Below are positions 27,797 through 37,189 of a stretch of 64,000 bases of DNA, one piece after another (positions within the stretch are counted from its first letter, which is position 1; the number at the start of each line of letters is the position of its first letter). Made by a program: the position numbers and the translations under genes. The DNA lies in contig NZ_NFIZ01000006.1 of assembly GCF_002159625.1 (NCBI RefSeq), positions 62,001 through 126,000 of the forward strand, written 5' to 3'. The notes beneath the pieces are model-generated. The model saw only the letters and a list, made by a program, of their open reading frames with translations. It was not told the DNA's origin and did no database searches. Source of the DNA: Olsenella sp. An285 (GTDB lineage: Bacteria > Actinomycetota > Coriobacteriia > Coriobacteriales > Atopobiaceae).

Positions 27797-29098
27797 ATGG
27801 AACGATTCCTCATGGATGGGCTCGTTGCCTGGAAGGACGGGCTCCGTCGCAAGCCGCTCATCCTCAACGGCGCGCGCCAGGTGGGCAAGACGTGGCTTCT
27901 CCGGGAGTTCGGCAGGACGCAGTTCGAGAACGTCGCGTACGTGAACCTCGACGACAACCCAAGGATGCGCGAGCAGTTCGAGCTGGGCTACGACATCCCG
28001 CGCATCGTCTCGGCCATCCAGTTCGAGACGGGGGAGGTCGTGTCCGAGGGCGGCACCCTCATCGTCCTTGACGAGATCCAGGCGTGCCCGAAGGCGCTCA
28101 CCTCCCTCAAGTACTTCTGCGAGGACGCGCCCGGGTACGTGGTGGCTGCGGCCGGCTCGCTTCTGGGCATCACCGTGCACGAGGGAAGCGGGTACCCCGT
28201 CGGGAAGGTGAATACGCTTGACCTTTATCCCCTTAGCTTTCGGGAGTTTCTTGTCGCAACGGGGAACCGGACGCTCTGCGACCTCATCGACACGGGAGAC
28301 ACGAGCCTCATCAACGGCTTCTCAAGCAAGTTCGTTCCGCTCCTCCGCCAGTATTACTACGTCGGGGGGATGCCGGAGGCGGTGAGCGTCTTTCTTGAGC
28401 GAGGTCTCTTGGAGGATGCGCGTGAGGTGCAGCTTGAGGTCCTGCGCGGCTACGAGCGCGACATCTCGAAGCACCTGAGCAGGACCGAGACCGAGTACGC
28501 GCTCGCCGCGTGGCGGTCGATCCCGTCCCATCTCGGGAGGGAGAACAAGAAGTTCGTGTTCAGCCACATTGCTTCGGGTGCGCGGGCACGGAACTACCAG
28601 GCGGGCATCACGTGGCTCACGCAGGCCGGCATCACGACTCTCGTCCGCAGGATCTCGAAGCCTGGCATCCCTTTGGCCCCCTATGCTGACGATACGGCCT
28701 TCAAGCTCTTCCTTGTGGACGTCGGCCTGTTGGGCGCGATGGCGGAGCTCGACAAGGAGACGGTCGTCGGGGGCAGCGAGATCTTCGAGGAGTTCAAGGG
28801 CTCCCTCACCGAGCAGTACGTCTGCCAGCAGCTCGTTTCCGACTGCGGGCTCACGCCGTACTACTGGTCGGCCGAGAACTCTTCAGGAGAGATCGACTTC
28901 CTGGCGCAGGGGCCGAATAGCGTCTACGCCATCGAGGTGAAGGCGGAGGAGAACCTGCGCGCCAAGAGCCTCCGGGCGTTCAAGGGCGCCCACCCGGAGA
29001 TCAAGTCCGTCCGCTTCAGCCTGTCGGGCTACCGCGAGCAGGACTGGATGAGGAACGTCCCGCTGCACGCGATGTCAAACATGGGGTTGTGGGGATAG
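27797..29098 (+). CDS. AAA+ ATPase with DUF4143 C-terminal domain
   Basis: 433-aa protein of the large bacterial AAA_14/DUF4143 family (function unclear; often multi-copy and laterally transferred). Walker A is NGARQVGKTWLL (residues about 25-35) and Walker B is LIVLDEIQ. The mid-region LYPLSFREFL and C-terminal SSGEIDFLAQG...AIEVKAEENLRAKSL match a DUF4143 nuclease-like fold with its E-D-ExK residues. ATG at 27797 follows aggagagg. First of three intact members here. Confidence 0.85.
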   Translation: MERFLMDGLVAWKDGLRRKPLILNGARQVGKTWLLREFGRTQFENVAYVNLDDNPRMREQFELGYDIPRIVSAIQFETGEVVSEGGTLIVLDEIQACPKALTSLKYFCEDAPGYVVAAAGSLLGITVHEGSGYPVGKVNTLDLYPLSFREFLVATGNRTLCDLIDTGDTSLINGFSSKFVPLLRQYYYVGGMPEAVSVFLERGLLEDAREVQLEVLRGYERDISKHLSRTETEYALAAWRSIPSHLGRENKKFVFSHIASGARARNYQAGITWLTQAGITTLVRRISKPGIPLAPYADDTAFKLFLVDVGLLGAMAELDKETVVGGSEIFEEFKGSLTEQYVCQQLVSDCGLTPYYWSAENSSGEIDFLAQGPNSVYAIEVKAEENLRAKSLRAFKGAHPEIKSVRFSLSGYREQDWMRNVPLHAMSNMGLWG

Positions 29099-29241
29099 GC
29101 CGAGCAATGTGATGGTCTGCGTGACTGTTTACGGGGAGGCGGCAATGGTCGTAGGGCCGGAGATGGGACATGCAGTGATTTGAGCGGGACGTGTTTAGCG
29201 TGACAGCATTTTGAGCCGGGCGTCTCTGTGGCACAAGACAC

Positions 29242-29287
29242 TTCTATTGAGAAGAAATGCCGCATACGGCAAAACTGCTCAATAGAA
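29242..29287. repeat. Leader repeat B, copy 1
   Basis: Perfect 10-bp outer inverted repeat (ttctattgag 29242-29251 with ctcaatagaa 29278-29287) around an inner palindrome tgccg-cata-cggca. Copies 2 and 3 are near 37255 and 41040. It precedes a decayed ATPase gene. Confidence 0.75.
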
Positions 29288-29315
29288 CCGACTTGGAAAC
29301 CAAGATGAGGTACGC

Positions 29316-29599
29316 GTGGAAATCGGGCATGACCAATACCTCAACAGACTCAACGGGCTTCTGCGCATGAGAAACGTCGACGTGTGCGTGACGGGGGGGG
29401 CAACTCGAAGCTCCTCTCGCATGACGTCATGACGGAGTTCCGGGGCCGCGGGGACGAGGTTCGAATACGGCCGTTGTCCTTCTCCGAGTTCATGCAAGGC
29501 TCCGGCGGCGACCGCTACCAGGGCTGGGCCGAGTACGCGGTGCGCGGAGGCATGCCGCTCGCTCGCGTGGCCCCGTATCAAAAGGGCATCACGATATAG
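29316..29599 (+). pseudogene. Relic of a DUF4143 ATPase gene
   Basis: The reading frame from 29316 gives EIGHDQYLNRLNGLL, an ATPase N-terminus. It then jumps to the conserved VDVCVTGGNSKLLSHDVMTEF region with a frameshift at an eight-G tract (29393-29400). It continues FRGRGDEVRIRPLSFSEFM and ends at 29599. The Walker A/B portion (about 100 residues) and the C-terminal DUF4143 half are missing. The leader repeat just upstream is intact, so the decay is in the coding part. Confidence 0.7.
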
Positions 29600-29671
29600 A
29601 GACACCCCCGTGTCCTCCTACGTGAGGGGCAGGCGCACCACAAAGACGCTGCCCAGGAGAAGGCGGTGCCG

Positions 29672-30040
29672 TCACTCGACGATTTCGTATCCCGCGCGCT
29701 CGAGAATGTCCAGCGCCCTCTGGTAGCTCTCCTTCTTCACCAGAACGTAGTCGGTGTTGTAGGTCGAGATGGCAAAGATCGAGATGCCGTTCCCCGCCAG
29801 TGTCTCCGCGATGCCGGCCAGTATCCCGATGAGAGGGAAGTTCAGCATCCCTTGGATGCGGAAGCCCCTCCACCTGTCGTCTCGCTCAACAACGTTCGAC
29901 GGGACATCGCCGGTGGCGCATACCAGGGAGTTCTCTTCATCCGTCTTGCCGATGAAGCTGTACTCTGCGCTCAGATCTACCAGCGAGTAGTCCTCCACCT
30001 TGCATACGGAGAACTCCCGATCGAGCTCCTTCGGCTTCAT
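29672..30040 (-). CDS. ACT-domain protein
   Basis: 122-aa protein of the small cytoplasmic ACT/CASTOR-like family, which binds amino acids. The C-terminal half (MLNFPLIGILAGIAETLAGN...IFAISTYNTDYVLV) is a typical ACT fold. ATG at 30040 is chosen over the longer frame because ggagggg lies just upstream. Same strand as the following EamA transporter gene, about 115 bases downstream of it, so possibly co-transcribed. Confidence 0.78.
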   Translation of the reverse strand: MKPKELDREFSVCKVEDYSLVDLSAEYSFIGKTDEENSLVCATGDVPSNVVERDDRWRGFRIQGMLNFPLIGILAGIAETLAGNGISIFAISTYNTDYVLVKKESYQRALDILERAGYEIVE

Positions 30041-30157
30041 GGCGCCTGCCCCTCCTGCATTCCGATTCCGCCCTTTCCCCTTAGATAATCGCATTGTCCC
30101 CGCCGGCTGCGGCATCCGACCGAACGTTCGGAGGCCGCAGCTGCCTCATTGGCGCGG

Positions 30158-31120
30158 CTATGCCGTCGGCCTCTGCGCACGAGCCCCTCTCAGCGCGGGC
30201 ACTTGCGCGAGGCACACGCCGGCGAGGATAACGACCACGCCCAGCCATTCGATGACACCGAGGGGCTCGCCAAGCACGATCATGGCGATGAGAAGGCCGG
30301 CGGGGAGCTCGGCGGCCGCCATGACGGTGGAGAGGCCGGCGGGCAGGTGCGGGGAGCCCAGGCCGAAGAGCAGCACCGGGCACATGAGGCCGAAGAATCC
30401 CGCTACGGCGGCAAAGGGCAGGATGCCCTGGAAGACGACGTCGGAGACGAGGTAGTTGGGACACACAGTGAGCGACATGATGCCCGCGCCGAGGCACACG
30501 ATGACGCCTCGCTGCTCGTTGGAGCAGCTAGCCTTGACCTTGCCAGAAAACGTGACGAACAGAGAGCAGGTCACAGCCGCTCCGAGGGCACAGACGAGGG
30601 CGACGGGGTCGTAGCCGGCGAGCCCTGTTTTGTAGACGCCGCTTGCGAACACGGTGCCGAACACGATGACCGCGGCCGAGGCGATTTCGAGGGGCTTGGG
30701 CGCCCGCCGCGTTATGATGGTCTGCCAGATGAGTCCCATCCAGGTGAACTGGAACAGCAGCGTGAGCGCTACGGGTGCGGGGAGCACGCTCATGGCGTAG
30801 CAGTACAGGATCGAAGTGGTGCAGGTTAGGGCGCCAAGCCCCATGAGTTTGAGCGCCTGCGTGCCCGTAAGGCGAACCAAGCGCCCGCCGCGCGCCAGTT
30901 TCACAGCCGTTGCAAGTACGAAGAACAGGCAGCCGAACCACGCCTGGCTCGCCACCACCTGCGCGGAGGTAAAGCCTGCTGCGTAAGCAAGCTTGTACGT
31001 GGTTGCCATCGCGCCATAACAGGCCCCGCCGGCAAATACCTGCAGGGCGGCCGTAACCTGGCGATGCTGCGAAGACGAGGCGTCCGTAGATGGCGTTTGC
31101 GAATTGATTGCGCTTCCCAT
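30158..31120 (-). CDS. EamA/DMT family transporter
   Basis: 320-aa membrane protein with ten hydrophobic segments in two EamA repeats, the drug/metabolite transporter fold. It probably exports amino acids or other metabolites; the ACT-domain gene downstream makes an amino-acid substrate plausible (inference). ATG at 31120, after gggaggga, is preferred to the upstream in-frame start at 31282. The long leader holds an attenuator-like hairpin. Confidence 0.85.
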   Translation of the reverse strand: MGSAINSQTPSTDASSSQHRQVTAALQVFAGGACYGAMATTYKLAYAAGFTSAQVVASQAWFGCLFFVLATAVKLARGGRLVRLTGTQALKLMGLGALTCTTSILYCYAMSVLPAPVALTLLFQFTWMGLIWQTIITRRAPKPLEIASAAVIVFGTVFASGVYKTGLAGYDPVALVCALGAAVTCSLFVTFSGKVKASCSNEQRGVIVCLGAGIMSLTVCPNYLVSDVVFQGILPFAAVAGFFGLMCPVLLFGLGSPHLPAGLSTVMAAAELPAGLLIAMIVLGEPLGVIEWLGVVVILAGVCLAQVPALRGARAQRPTA

Positions 31121-31206
31121 GTTCTCTCCCTCCCGCGCCCCGCCTCGCGCGGGGCATGGCTTCGTACGTTTCGAGCTGTCGGAAGAGAGACCATGCGGTT
31201 GGCGAC

Positions 31207-31329
31207 CGCCGACAAAGAAAAGGCCACGCGACCGAAGCTCGGTTGCGTGGCAAAAAGGTGGCTTGCGCCCAGAAAAGTCCACACGTTTTTAGACGGACTA
31301 AATTGTCGAGGGTTCTTCGAAAATGTCAA
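31207..31329 (-). promoter_or_regulatory. Promoter and attenuator-like leader of the EamA transporter
   Basis: Reading the minus strand: a -35 box ttgaca (31329-31324), a 17-base spacer and a poor -10 (acaatt). Next comes a small hairpin (agtcc...ggact), then a stable 13-bp hairpin (31252-31224, one G-T pair) followed at once by ccttttctttg. This has the form of an intrinsic terminator about 100 bases before the ATG. The segment gtgtgg in the first hairpin can pair with ccacgc of the terminator stem, so an antiterminator is possible. I cannot assign a known riboswitch class. Confidence 0.5.
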
Positions 31330-31506
31330 GCAGGAATGGTCGGATCGCCCTCGGCTCTTGACAGCGCTGACGTTGAGGCCATAATGGGTCTCGAAAATCG
31401 CAGCGGATTTTTCCGGATACCGTCATCTTTTCGCCGCTCGCCTGCCTCTGGCAGACGGGCGGCCTTTCTATATAGACAGCACCAGCGGGAGAAAGGACAT
31501 GACATC

Positions 31507-32028
31507 ATGGCGAACGACCTTATCGACCTCATCAGGACGCGTCGCAGCGTGCGATCATACACGGCGGAGCCCGTGCCGGAGGAGCTGCTCGATCAGGTGC
31601 TCGAGGCGGGCACCTTCGCGCCCACCGGCGGCGGCCATCAGTCTCCGGTAATCGTGGCGGTGACCAACCCCGAGACCCGCGAGCGCCTGCGTCGGCTCAA
31701 CGCCGCCGTCATGGGCAGGGACACCGACCCGTACTATGGCGCCCCGGTCATCGTGGTCGTGCTCGCCGACGGCGGACGCGGCACCTTCGTTGAGGACGGT
31801 TCCTGCGTGCTGGAGAACCTCATGCTCGCGGCGCATGCCCTGGGGCTCGCCAGCTGCTGGATCCACCGCGAGCGTGAGGTCTTCGACAGCGCGGAGGGCA
31901 AGGCGCTCCTCAGGGAGTGGGGCCTGCCCGAGACGCTGCGCGGCGTGGGCGCCATCGCCTTGGGATACGCCGCGGGGCCCGAGGGCGCGGCCGCCCCGCG
32001 CAAGGACGGCTATGTTGTGCGCATCTAG
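31507..32028 (+). CDS. Nitroreductase family protein
   Basis: 173-aa flavin (FMN)-dependent oxidoreductase. The N-terminal RTRRSVRSYTAEPVPEELL and TFAPTGGGHQSPVI are the family's FMN-binding and dimer signatures. The C-terminal ALGYAAGP motif is also typical. ATG at 31507 after gagaaagga. The upstream intergenic region contains tatata near 31470, a possible -10. Substrate unknown. Confidence 0.88.
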   Translation: MANDLIDLIRTRRSVRSYTAEPVPEELLDQVLEAGTFAPTGGGHQSPVIVAVTNPETRERLRRLNAAVMGRDTDPYYGAPVIVVVLADGGRGTFVEDGSCVLENLMLAAHALGLASCWIHREREVFDSAEGKALLREWGLPETLRGVGAIALGYAAGPEGAAAPRKDGYVVRI

Positions 32029-32222
32029 CAGGATTTGGTCTTGCCAGAGGCGTCCGTCCTCCTCGGCGGGAATGCAAGCCGCTCGGAAGCTGTCGAGCGA
32101 ACATCGGCGTTGAGTTCATATTGAGTTCAACTCAAGTGCTCGAAAATTGCCAGATTCTGGCGAATAGGGGGACACCGATACACCACGTAGACGAGAGGCT
32201 ATGGAAGTGCACGATTTGATTA

Positions 32223-32339
32223 CTGAGTGGGAGTAGGAAATTCGGCAGTTATGGGGGTATAAATCGTCAATCATGCTAGAAATACCCCGATAAAAGAGAT
32301 ATTTGCTATACTGGCTCCAGTCGAGAGATTGGGGCCAGT
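32223..32339 (+). repeat. Leader repeat C, copy 1, with start-codon hairpin
   Basis: Two hairpins precede the ATPase gene at 32340. The first is ggggtat (32254-32260) with atacccc (32282-32288). The second is a 10-bp stem actggctcca (310-319) with tggggccagt (330-339) around the loop gtcgagagat, ending directly at the ATG. The only G-rich candidate ribosome site is inside the second stem. A homologous copy lies at 42036-42155. The rest of 32029-32222 shows short repeats of gagttcaa and no gene. Confidence 0.72.
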
Positions 32340-33569
32340 ATGCGTTTGTTCGAGCGCGAGGACTACCTTGGGAAGATCCGCGGGTTCTACCACGACGACG
32401 GCGTGATCAAGGTCCTCACCGGGGTCCGCCGGTGTGGCAAGTCGTGTCTCATGCAGACCATCGCCGAGGAGCTCAGGGCCGCGGGGGTGCGGGAGGACCA
32501 GATCATCTACCTCGACCTCGACCGGTACGGCTTCCGCTCGGTGAAGACGCCGGAACAGCTCGAGGCGCTGATCGAGCCCGCGCTCAAGACCCGCGGCATG
32601 AAGTACCTCTTCATCGATGAGATCCAGAACGTCGAGGGGTTCGAGGAGGTGGTGAACGAGTTCCGCTCCGAGGGCGGATTCTCCATCTTCATCACCGGGT
32701 CGAACTCCTATCTGCTCTCCGGTGAGCTCGCCACCAAGCTGACGGGGCGCTACGTCGAGTTCGAGGTGCAGACGCTCAGCTTCAAGGAGTACCGCGAGAT
32801 GAAGCGCTTCCTCGGGCAGGCGGTCGACCCCAACCCTGTGGCCGAGCTTGACCGCTATATCCTCGAGGGCGGCTTCCCCAAGGCGCTCGACTACCCCAAG
32901 ATGGCGGACAAGCGCGCCTACGTGTGCTCCGTCATCAAGGAGATCTTCGAGAAGGACATCCGCCGCCGCGTGAAGGTGAAGAACGTCTCGGTCTTCAACC
33001 AGGTGCGCGACTACGTCATCAACAACTTCGGCGCGACGACCTCGCTCACGAACATCCAATCCGATCTCGAGCGGCAGGGCGTTCGCATCAAGCGCGAGAC
33101 GCTCAACCGCTACCTCCAGATACTCGAGGACGCCAAGATCATTAGCAAGTGCACGCGCTTCGACATGAAGTCGCGCAAGTCGCTCAAGGGCGAGCAGAAG
33201 TACTACCTCGCCGACCTGGGCTTCTACTTCGCGCTCAACACGGACAACCGCATCAACTACGGGCCGGTGCTGGAGAACATCGTCTACTGCTACGCGAGGA
33301 GCCTGGGCTACGAGGTGAGCGTGGGGCGCATCGGCAAGCTCGAATGCGACTTCGTCATGCGCTCGCCCGAGATGGAGTACGCCTACGTGCAGGTGGCGAT
33401 GACCATCATGAGCGACCGGAAGACCGAGGACCGCGAGTACCGCCCGCTCGTCCAAATCAAAGATAACTACCCCAAGCATTTACTGACGCGGAACGATCCC
33501 ATTCAGCGAAGAGACGGCATTGCCCACGCCAACATCCCCGAGTTTATGCAGGAAAGAAGAGCTTTCTAA
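32340..33569 (+). CDS. AAA+ ATPase with DUF4143 C-terminal domain
   Basis: 409-aa AAA_14/DUF4143 protein. Walker A is GVRRCGKSCLM (about residues 27-37), Walker B is YLFIDEIQNV, sensor-like ITGSNSYLLSGELAT follows, and LSFKEYREMKRFL marks the linker. The C-terminal half ends with VGRIGKLECDFVMRS...YAYVQVAMTI, a nuclease-like core. ATG at 32340 immediately follows a hairpin, with no free Shine-Dalgarno. Second intact member. Confidence 0.85.
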   Translation: MRLFEREDYLGKIRGFYHDDGVIKVLTGVRRCGKSCLMQTIAEELRAAGVREDQIIYLDLDRYGFRSVKTPEQLEALIEPALKTRGMKYLFIDEIQNVEGFEEVVNEFRSEGGFSIFITGSNSYLLSGELATKLTGRYVEFEVQTLSFKEYREMKRFLGQAVDPNPVAELDRYILEGGFPKALDYPKMADKRAYVCSVIKEIFEKDIRRRVKVKNVSVFNQVRDYVINNFGATTSLTNIQSDLERQGVRIKRETLNRYLQILEDAKIISKCTRFDMKSRKSLKGEQKYYLADLGFYFALNTDNRINYGPVLENIVYCYARSLGYEVSVGRIGKLECDFVMRSPEMEYAYVQVAMTIMSDRKTEDREYRPLVQIKDNYPKHLLTRNDPIQRRDGIAHANIPEFMQERRAF

Positions 33570-33682
33570 AAGGTCAAATGGTTAGTTGAGAAGGCTATTC
33601 TGGATGGGGCGGAAAAGTGCTGGCGGTACTATTGCACACAAAAACGGGGAAGGCGATACCATTGGGAAAAACGAAGGAACCA

Positions 33683-35263
33683 ATGAGCTATATTAAGTCA
33701 ATTCATATTGAGGGCTTCAAGAAATTCAAATTCGTTGATGTTTCGCTTAACCCACACATGAACATTATCGTTGGGGAAAACGAGGCAGGAAAGAGCACTA
33801 TTCTTGAAGCAATAAGGATTGTCCTCAACCAACAGTATCGTAATGCTGATAAATCAGTTTTGTCTGATTTATTTAACGCTGAAAACGTTGCAGCCTTCAA
33901 GGCCAATCCGAGCGTCAAAACGCTCCCAAAAATCGTGATCGAGCTATTTCTTGAACTGGACACCCATAAAAAGGATGCTCCCTATTATTATGGAGAAGTC
34001 TATGGCGGTAGAGGCCGGAAAGACGAGAAATATGGAATCCGATTTGAGTGTATATTTGATGCCGAGCTCGGCTCTGGTCTAGAAGGCTTTATCAGCGAGG
34101 GTAACTTGCCGCTTGAGTATTACTCGCTAACATGGACGACTTTCGCAAAGAACCCATATAGGACAATTAAACGCCCCCTCAACTTCTTGTTTATCAACGC
34201 GGCGACAAGTGCAGCGGGGCCTTCGTTTAACTACTACAACAAATCATTGTTTAACAGTAAATACGACAACGAGACTCAAGCAAGGGCGAAGAACGAATTC
34301 CGAGCTAAGCTTGATAGCGCCTTTGATTCTGTTGGCCTTGACCCCATCGACAAGAAAAGGAGGTTTGGAATCGACGGCAAGAAGGTGCAACTAGAAAATA
34401 TCATTTCGGTGTTCGAGGACTCTATCCCGCTCGAGAATCGCGGCAGCGGAATGGAGAGCCTAATTAAAACTCAGATTGCTTTCAGCAAGGCGAGCGCACT
34501 TGATGTGGTATTGATGGAGGAGCCTGAAAATCACCTGTGCTTCACAACGATGAGGAAAATGCTAAACGAGATTTCTGCCAACGGGAAAGGCTCTCAGATA
34601 ATCATTACGACCCATAGCAATATGATTGCCTGTACCCTCAACTTAAGCAATGTTCTTTGGGTTACCGAGGGCTGCACGCAATCCTTGAGAGATGTTCCTG
34701 GCGATGTTGCAGAATTCTTCACAAAAGCAGACAACAACGCATTCCTGCAGCTGCTCTTATCCAAGAGAGCCATTCTGGTTGAAGGGGCTACCGAATATAT
34801 CTTGCTGCCCAAGCTCTATGAGCAACTTACCGGAAGAACCGTTGAGGATGATGAGGTTACGGTCATTCCTTGTGGAGGCGTTTCGTATAAGAGATACCTT
34901 GCAATAGCGGAGTGCGCTAATAAGAAGGTAGCCGTTATCACGGACAATGACGGGGATTCTGACGGAATCTCTGAAGCTAACAAATACAACAGCCTGCATG
35001 ATTGTCAACACGTTTTCATGGATCAGACAATCGAAGGGTGGACATGGGAGGTATGTTTTTACAAGGAGAATAAAGAAACCCTCGATGGGCTTATTAAGGT
35101 CGCTCCAAAGGCAAAATATCTGTTTAACAAGAAGGACTACGGTCCTGTTCTCGGCAAGATGCTAAACAACAAAGCAGATGTTGCGTACCAGATGTTGATC
35201 TCGGGAATCAAGTTTACTGCGCCAAAATACGTGAAAGATGCGATCGCATGGCTAAACGAATAA
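33683..35263 (+). CDS. gajA: Gabija-like GajA: OLD-family ATPase-TOPRIM nuclease
   Basis: 526-aa protein with an ABC-type ATPase head and a TOPRIM nuclease domain, the class 2 OLD architecture. Walker A is GENEAGKST (31-39) and Walker B region VLMEEPENHL, followed by IIITTHSN. TOPRIM residues are E367 in LVEGATE and D421/D423 in TDNDGD. ATG at 33683 after aaggaa is preferred to GTG 33617. It overlaps the helicase gene by 16 bases, the arrangement of Gabija anti-phage systems, where GajA nicks DNA when nucleotides are depleted. The AT-richer composition differs from the chromosome around it, suggesting transfer. Confidence 0.85.
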   Translation: MSYIKSIHIEGFKKFKFVDVSLNPHMNIIVGENEAGKSTILEAIRIVLNQQYRNADKSVLSDLFNAENVAAFKANPSVKTLPKIVIELFLELDTHKKDAPYYYGEVYGGRGRKDEKYGIRFECIFDAELGSGLEGFISEGNLPLEYYSLTWTTFAKNPYRTIKRPLNFLFINAATSAAGPSFNYYNKSLFNSKYDNETQARAKNEFRAKLDSAFDSVGLDPIDKKRRFGIDGKKVQLENIISVFEDSIPLENRGSGMESLIKTQIAFSKASALDVVLMEEPENHLCFTTMRKMLNEISANGKGSQIIITTHSNMIACTLNLSNVLWVTEGCTQSLRDVPGDVAEFFTKADNNAFLQLLLSKRAILVEGATEYILLPKLYEQLTGRTVEDDEVTVIPCGGVSYKRYLAIAECANKKVAVITDNDGDSDGISEANKYNSLHDCQHVFMDQTIEGWTWEVCFYKENKETLDGLIKVAPKAKYLFNKKDYGPVLGKMLNNKADVAYQMLISGIKFTAPKYVKDAIAWLNE

Positions 35264-36381
35264 TCCTTGCAGTTGCCGGTGCTGGCAAAACCTACCATAT
35301 TTGCCATGCCATCGATCCTGAAAAGAGAAATCTTATACTTGCTTTTACGCGTGAGAACGTGGCCAACATTCAGAGAGAGCTGATTGATGCGTTCGGCACA
35401 ATACCCGAGCTGACAGCTATTTCAACATTCGATTCGTTCGTCTATCACAACTTCATTCTTCCTTATGAGCCGAGCATCGGTGCCCATTTCGGTTGTGCGC
35501 AATTTGCCAGCAAAGGGATTACCATGATTGATCCACCGCCTCGGCGCGTTAAGTCAAGTGGCGGAAAAATGATTCCGAACAGAAGATATGTCGCTAAAGA
35601 TAGGCTACTTCATTACATTGATGGCAGCTTAAGGTATTACTGCGCGACATTATCCGAGCTTGCTCTACAGGTCAAATACGGTGACGGCACGCTTGTTGGC
35701 AGGGCTGCAAAGCGCCTAAGCCTCTTCTACGATGATGTCTATATCGATGAATTTCAGGATTTTCGAGAGCATAATTACGACCTAATCGTAAAGGTTTCAA
35801 AGGCGCTTGATAATGTGACCCTGGTTGGGGATTATTATCAGCATTCGGTTTCTGCGCAAAATAACAGCGGTAAGCCCTTTGCTAAAGGTAAGGTTGAGAT
35901 TGGATACCAGGAGTTTCTGGGAAAACTTAAAAAGGAAGGATTCGAGATAGATGAAACATCGTTACGCGAATCTCGAAGATGTGCTCCTGCTGTCTGTTCG
36001 TTTATTAGAGAAAAACTGGGCATTCAAATAATCTCTTCGGGAGACGGCGAAGGCAAAGTAATTTGGGTCGAAGAGGACCCTGACGCAATCCTTTTGAATG
36101 ACGAAGTAATCAAGCTCGTTTACAACAATTCCGATGGCTATGCCTTCCGCTCTGTGAACTGGTCGTATTCAAAAGGCGATACCATGGACTCAACGTGCGT
36201 TGTGCTTACGGATGGATTTGAGAGGTTGGCGGAAGAAGACTTCTCGCCGCAAGGCATATCGAGGCAGACGATTAATAAGCTGTATGTTGCTCTGACGAGA
36301 AGCCGTGGAGACGTATACCTGATAAGAGCATCCGTATTCAAGTCAGTCAAAGACAGGTATTGCCTCTCTGAAAGGAAATAG
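35248..36381 (+). CDS. gajB: Gabija-like GajB: compact UvrD-type helicase
   Basis: 377-aa superfamily 1 helicase. Motif I is AVAGAGKT (8-15), motif II YIDEFQDF, motif III LVGDYYQ, and motif VI LYVALTRSRGDVYL, so all core motifs are present in a short chain. The family members I know are longer (near 490 aa), so this is a compact form. ATG at 35248 lies inside the end of gajA. Low GC like its partner. In Gabija the helicase senses DNA ends and activates or assists GajA. Confidence 0.8.
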   Translation: MAKRIILAVAGAGKTYHICHAIDPEKRNLILAFTRENVANIQRELIDAFGTIPELTAISTFDSFVYHNFILPYEPSIGAHFGCAQFASKGITMIDPPPRRVKSSGGKMIPNRRYVAKDRLLHYIDGSLRYYCATLSELALQVKYGDGTLVGRAAKRLSLFYDDVYIDEFQDFREHNYDLIVKVSKALDNVTLVGDYYQHSVSAQNNSGKPFAKGKVEIGYQEFLGKLKKEGFEIDETSLRESRRCAPAVCSFIREKLGIQIISSGDGEGKVIWVEEDPDAILLNDEVIKLVYNNSDGYAFRSVNWSYSKGDTMDSTCVVLTDGFERLAEEDFSPQGISRQTINKLYVALTRSRGDVYLIRASVFKSVKDRYCLSERK

Positions 36382-36540
36382 CCGGCTCCTAAATGGCTTC
36401 AAAACTCCAAAGCTTGGTGTCAAAATCGGCTACGCACGCATCACCAAATGACACCAGAAGCCATCAGATAAAGGAAGGCTTCTACAGAGTGGGAACAGCG
36501 AATTATTATTCTAATTTGCGCCAGCATGGCGCGAAGGTAG

Positions 36541-37189
36541 GACTGCAGTATTTCTGGGCTCCCGCATTTTGAGGGAGTTGATGTCGATGAGCGCGCTGTC
36601 AAACGCGTTTGGGGTGCCGGCTTCGGTAAAGATAATCGGCTGAACGTCGAGTATTACGAGCTCGTTCGTGAGCGAGGCCATTCCCGCAATCATGTCGAGT
36701 GACGAGATAATCGCCCTCACGCTCGAAGTTCTCGGCATGAACGCCTCTGATATGCGCTGTGCATACTGCGGCAACCTTGCGACGGAGTGGGACCATCTCA
36801 ACGCCATCGTGCGGGATAAGCGCCCGACTGGCTACATCTCGGAGATCCACAACCTCGTCCCCGCATGTGGGAAGTGCAATCAGTCGAAGGGCAACAAGCC
36901 CTGGAGGAGTTGGATGTTCGGGCCATCACCGCTGTCGCCCGCATCGCGAGGAGTGGGGGACATCGAGGAGAGGGCCGAAAGAATCGCCGACTACGAGCGG
37001 AGGTTTCCTCCGGTGAGAATCGACTTCGAGGCGGTGGTCGACGGGGGTCTGTGGAGGGCGTATTGGGATGCGCACCGGAATCTGATCGAGGAGATGAAGC
37101 GCTGCGAGGAGCTTGCAACCGCCGTCCGGGCGGAGATTTCCTCTCAGGCCGAGCCGCTGCGGGACAGGTGGATTGATTCTGGACATTAA
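36541..37189 (+). pseudogene. HNH endonuclease gene with probable frameshift
   Basis: The frame from 36668 (GTG) to 37189 encodes a 173-aa protein with an HNH zinc-nuclease core: CAYCG, EWDHLNAI, IHNLVPACGKCNQSKGNKPW. Another frame just upstream (36541-36699) reads as coding too (ERAVKRVWGAGFGKDNRLN and EYYELVRERG), ending at TGA 36700. The two look like parts of one gene split by a +1 shift near 36665-36700, either true decay or a sequencing error. Adjacent to Gabija, so possibly defence-related. Confidence 0.6.
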
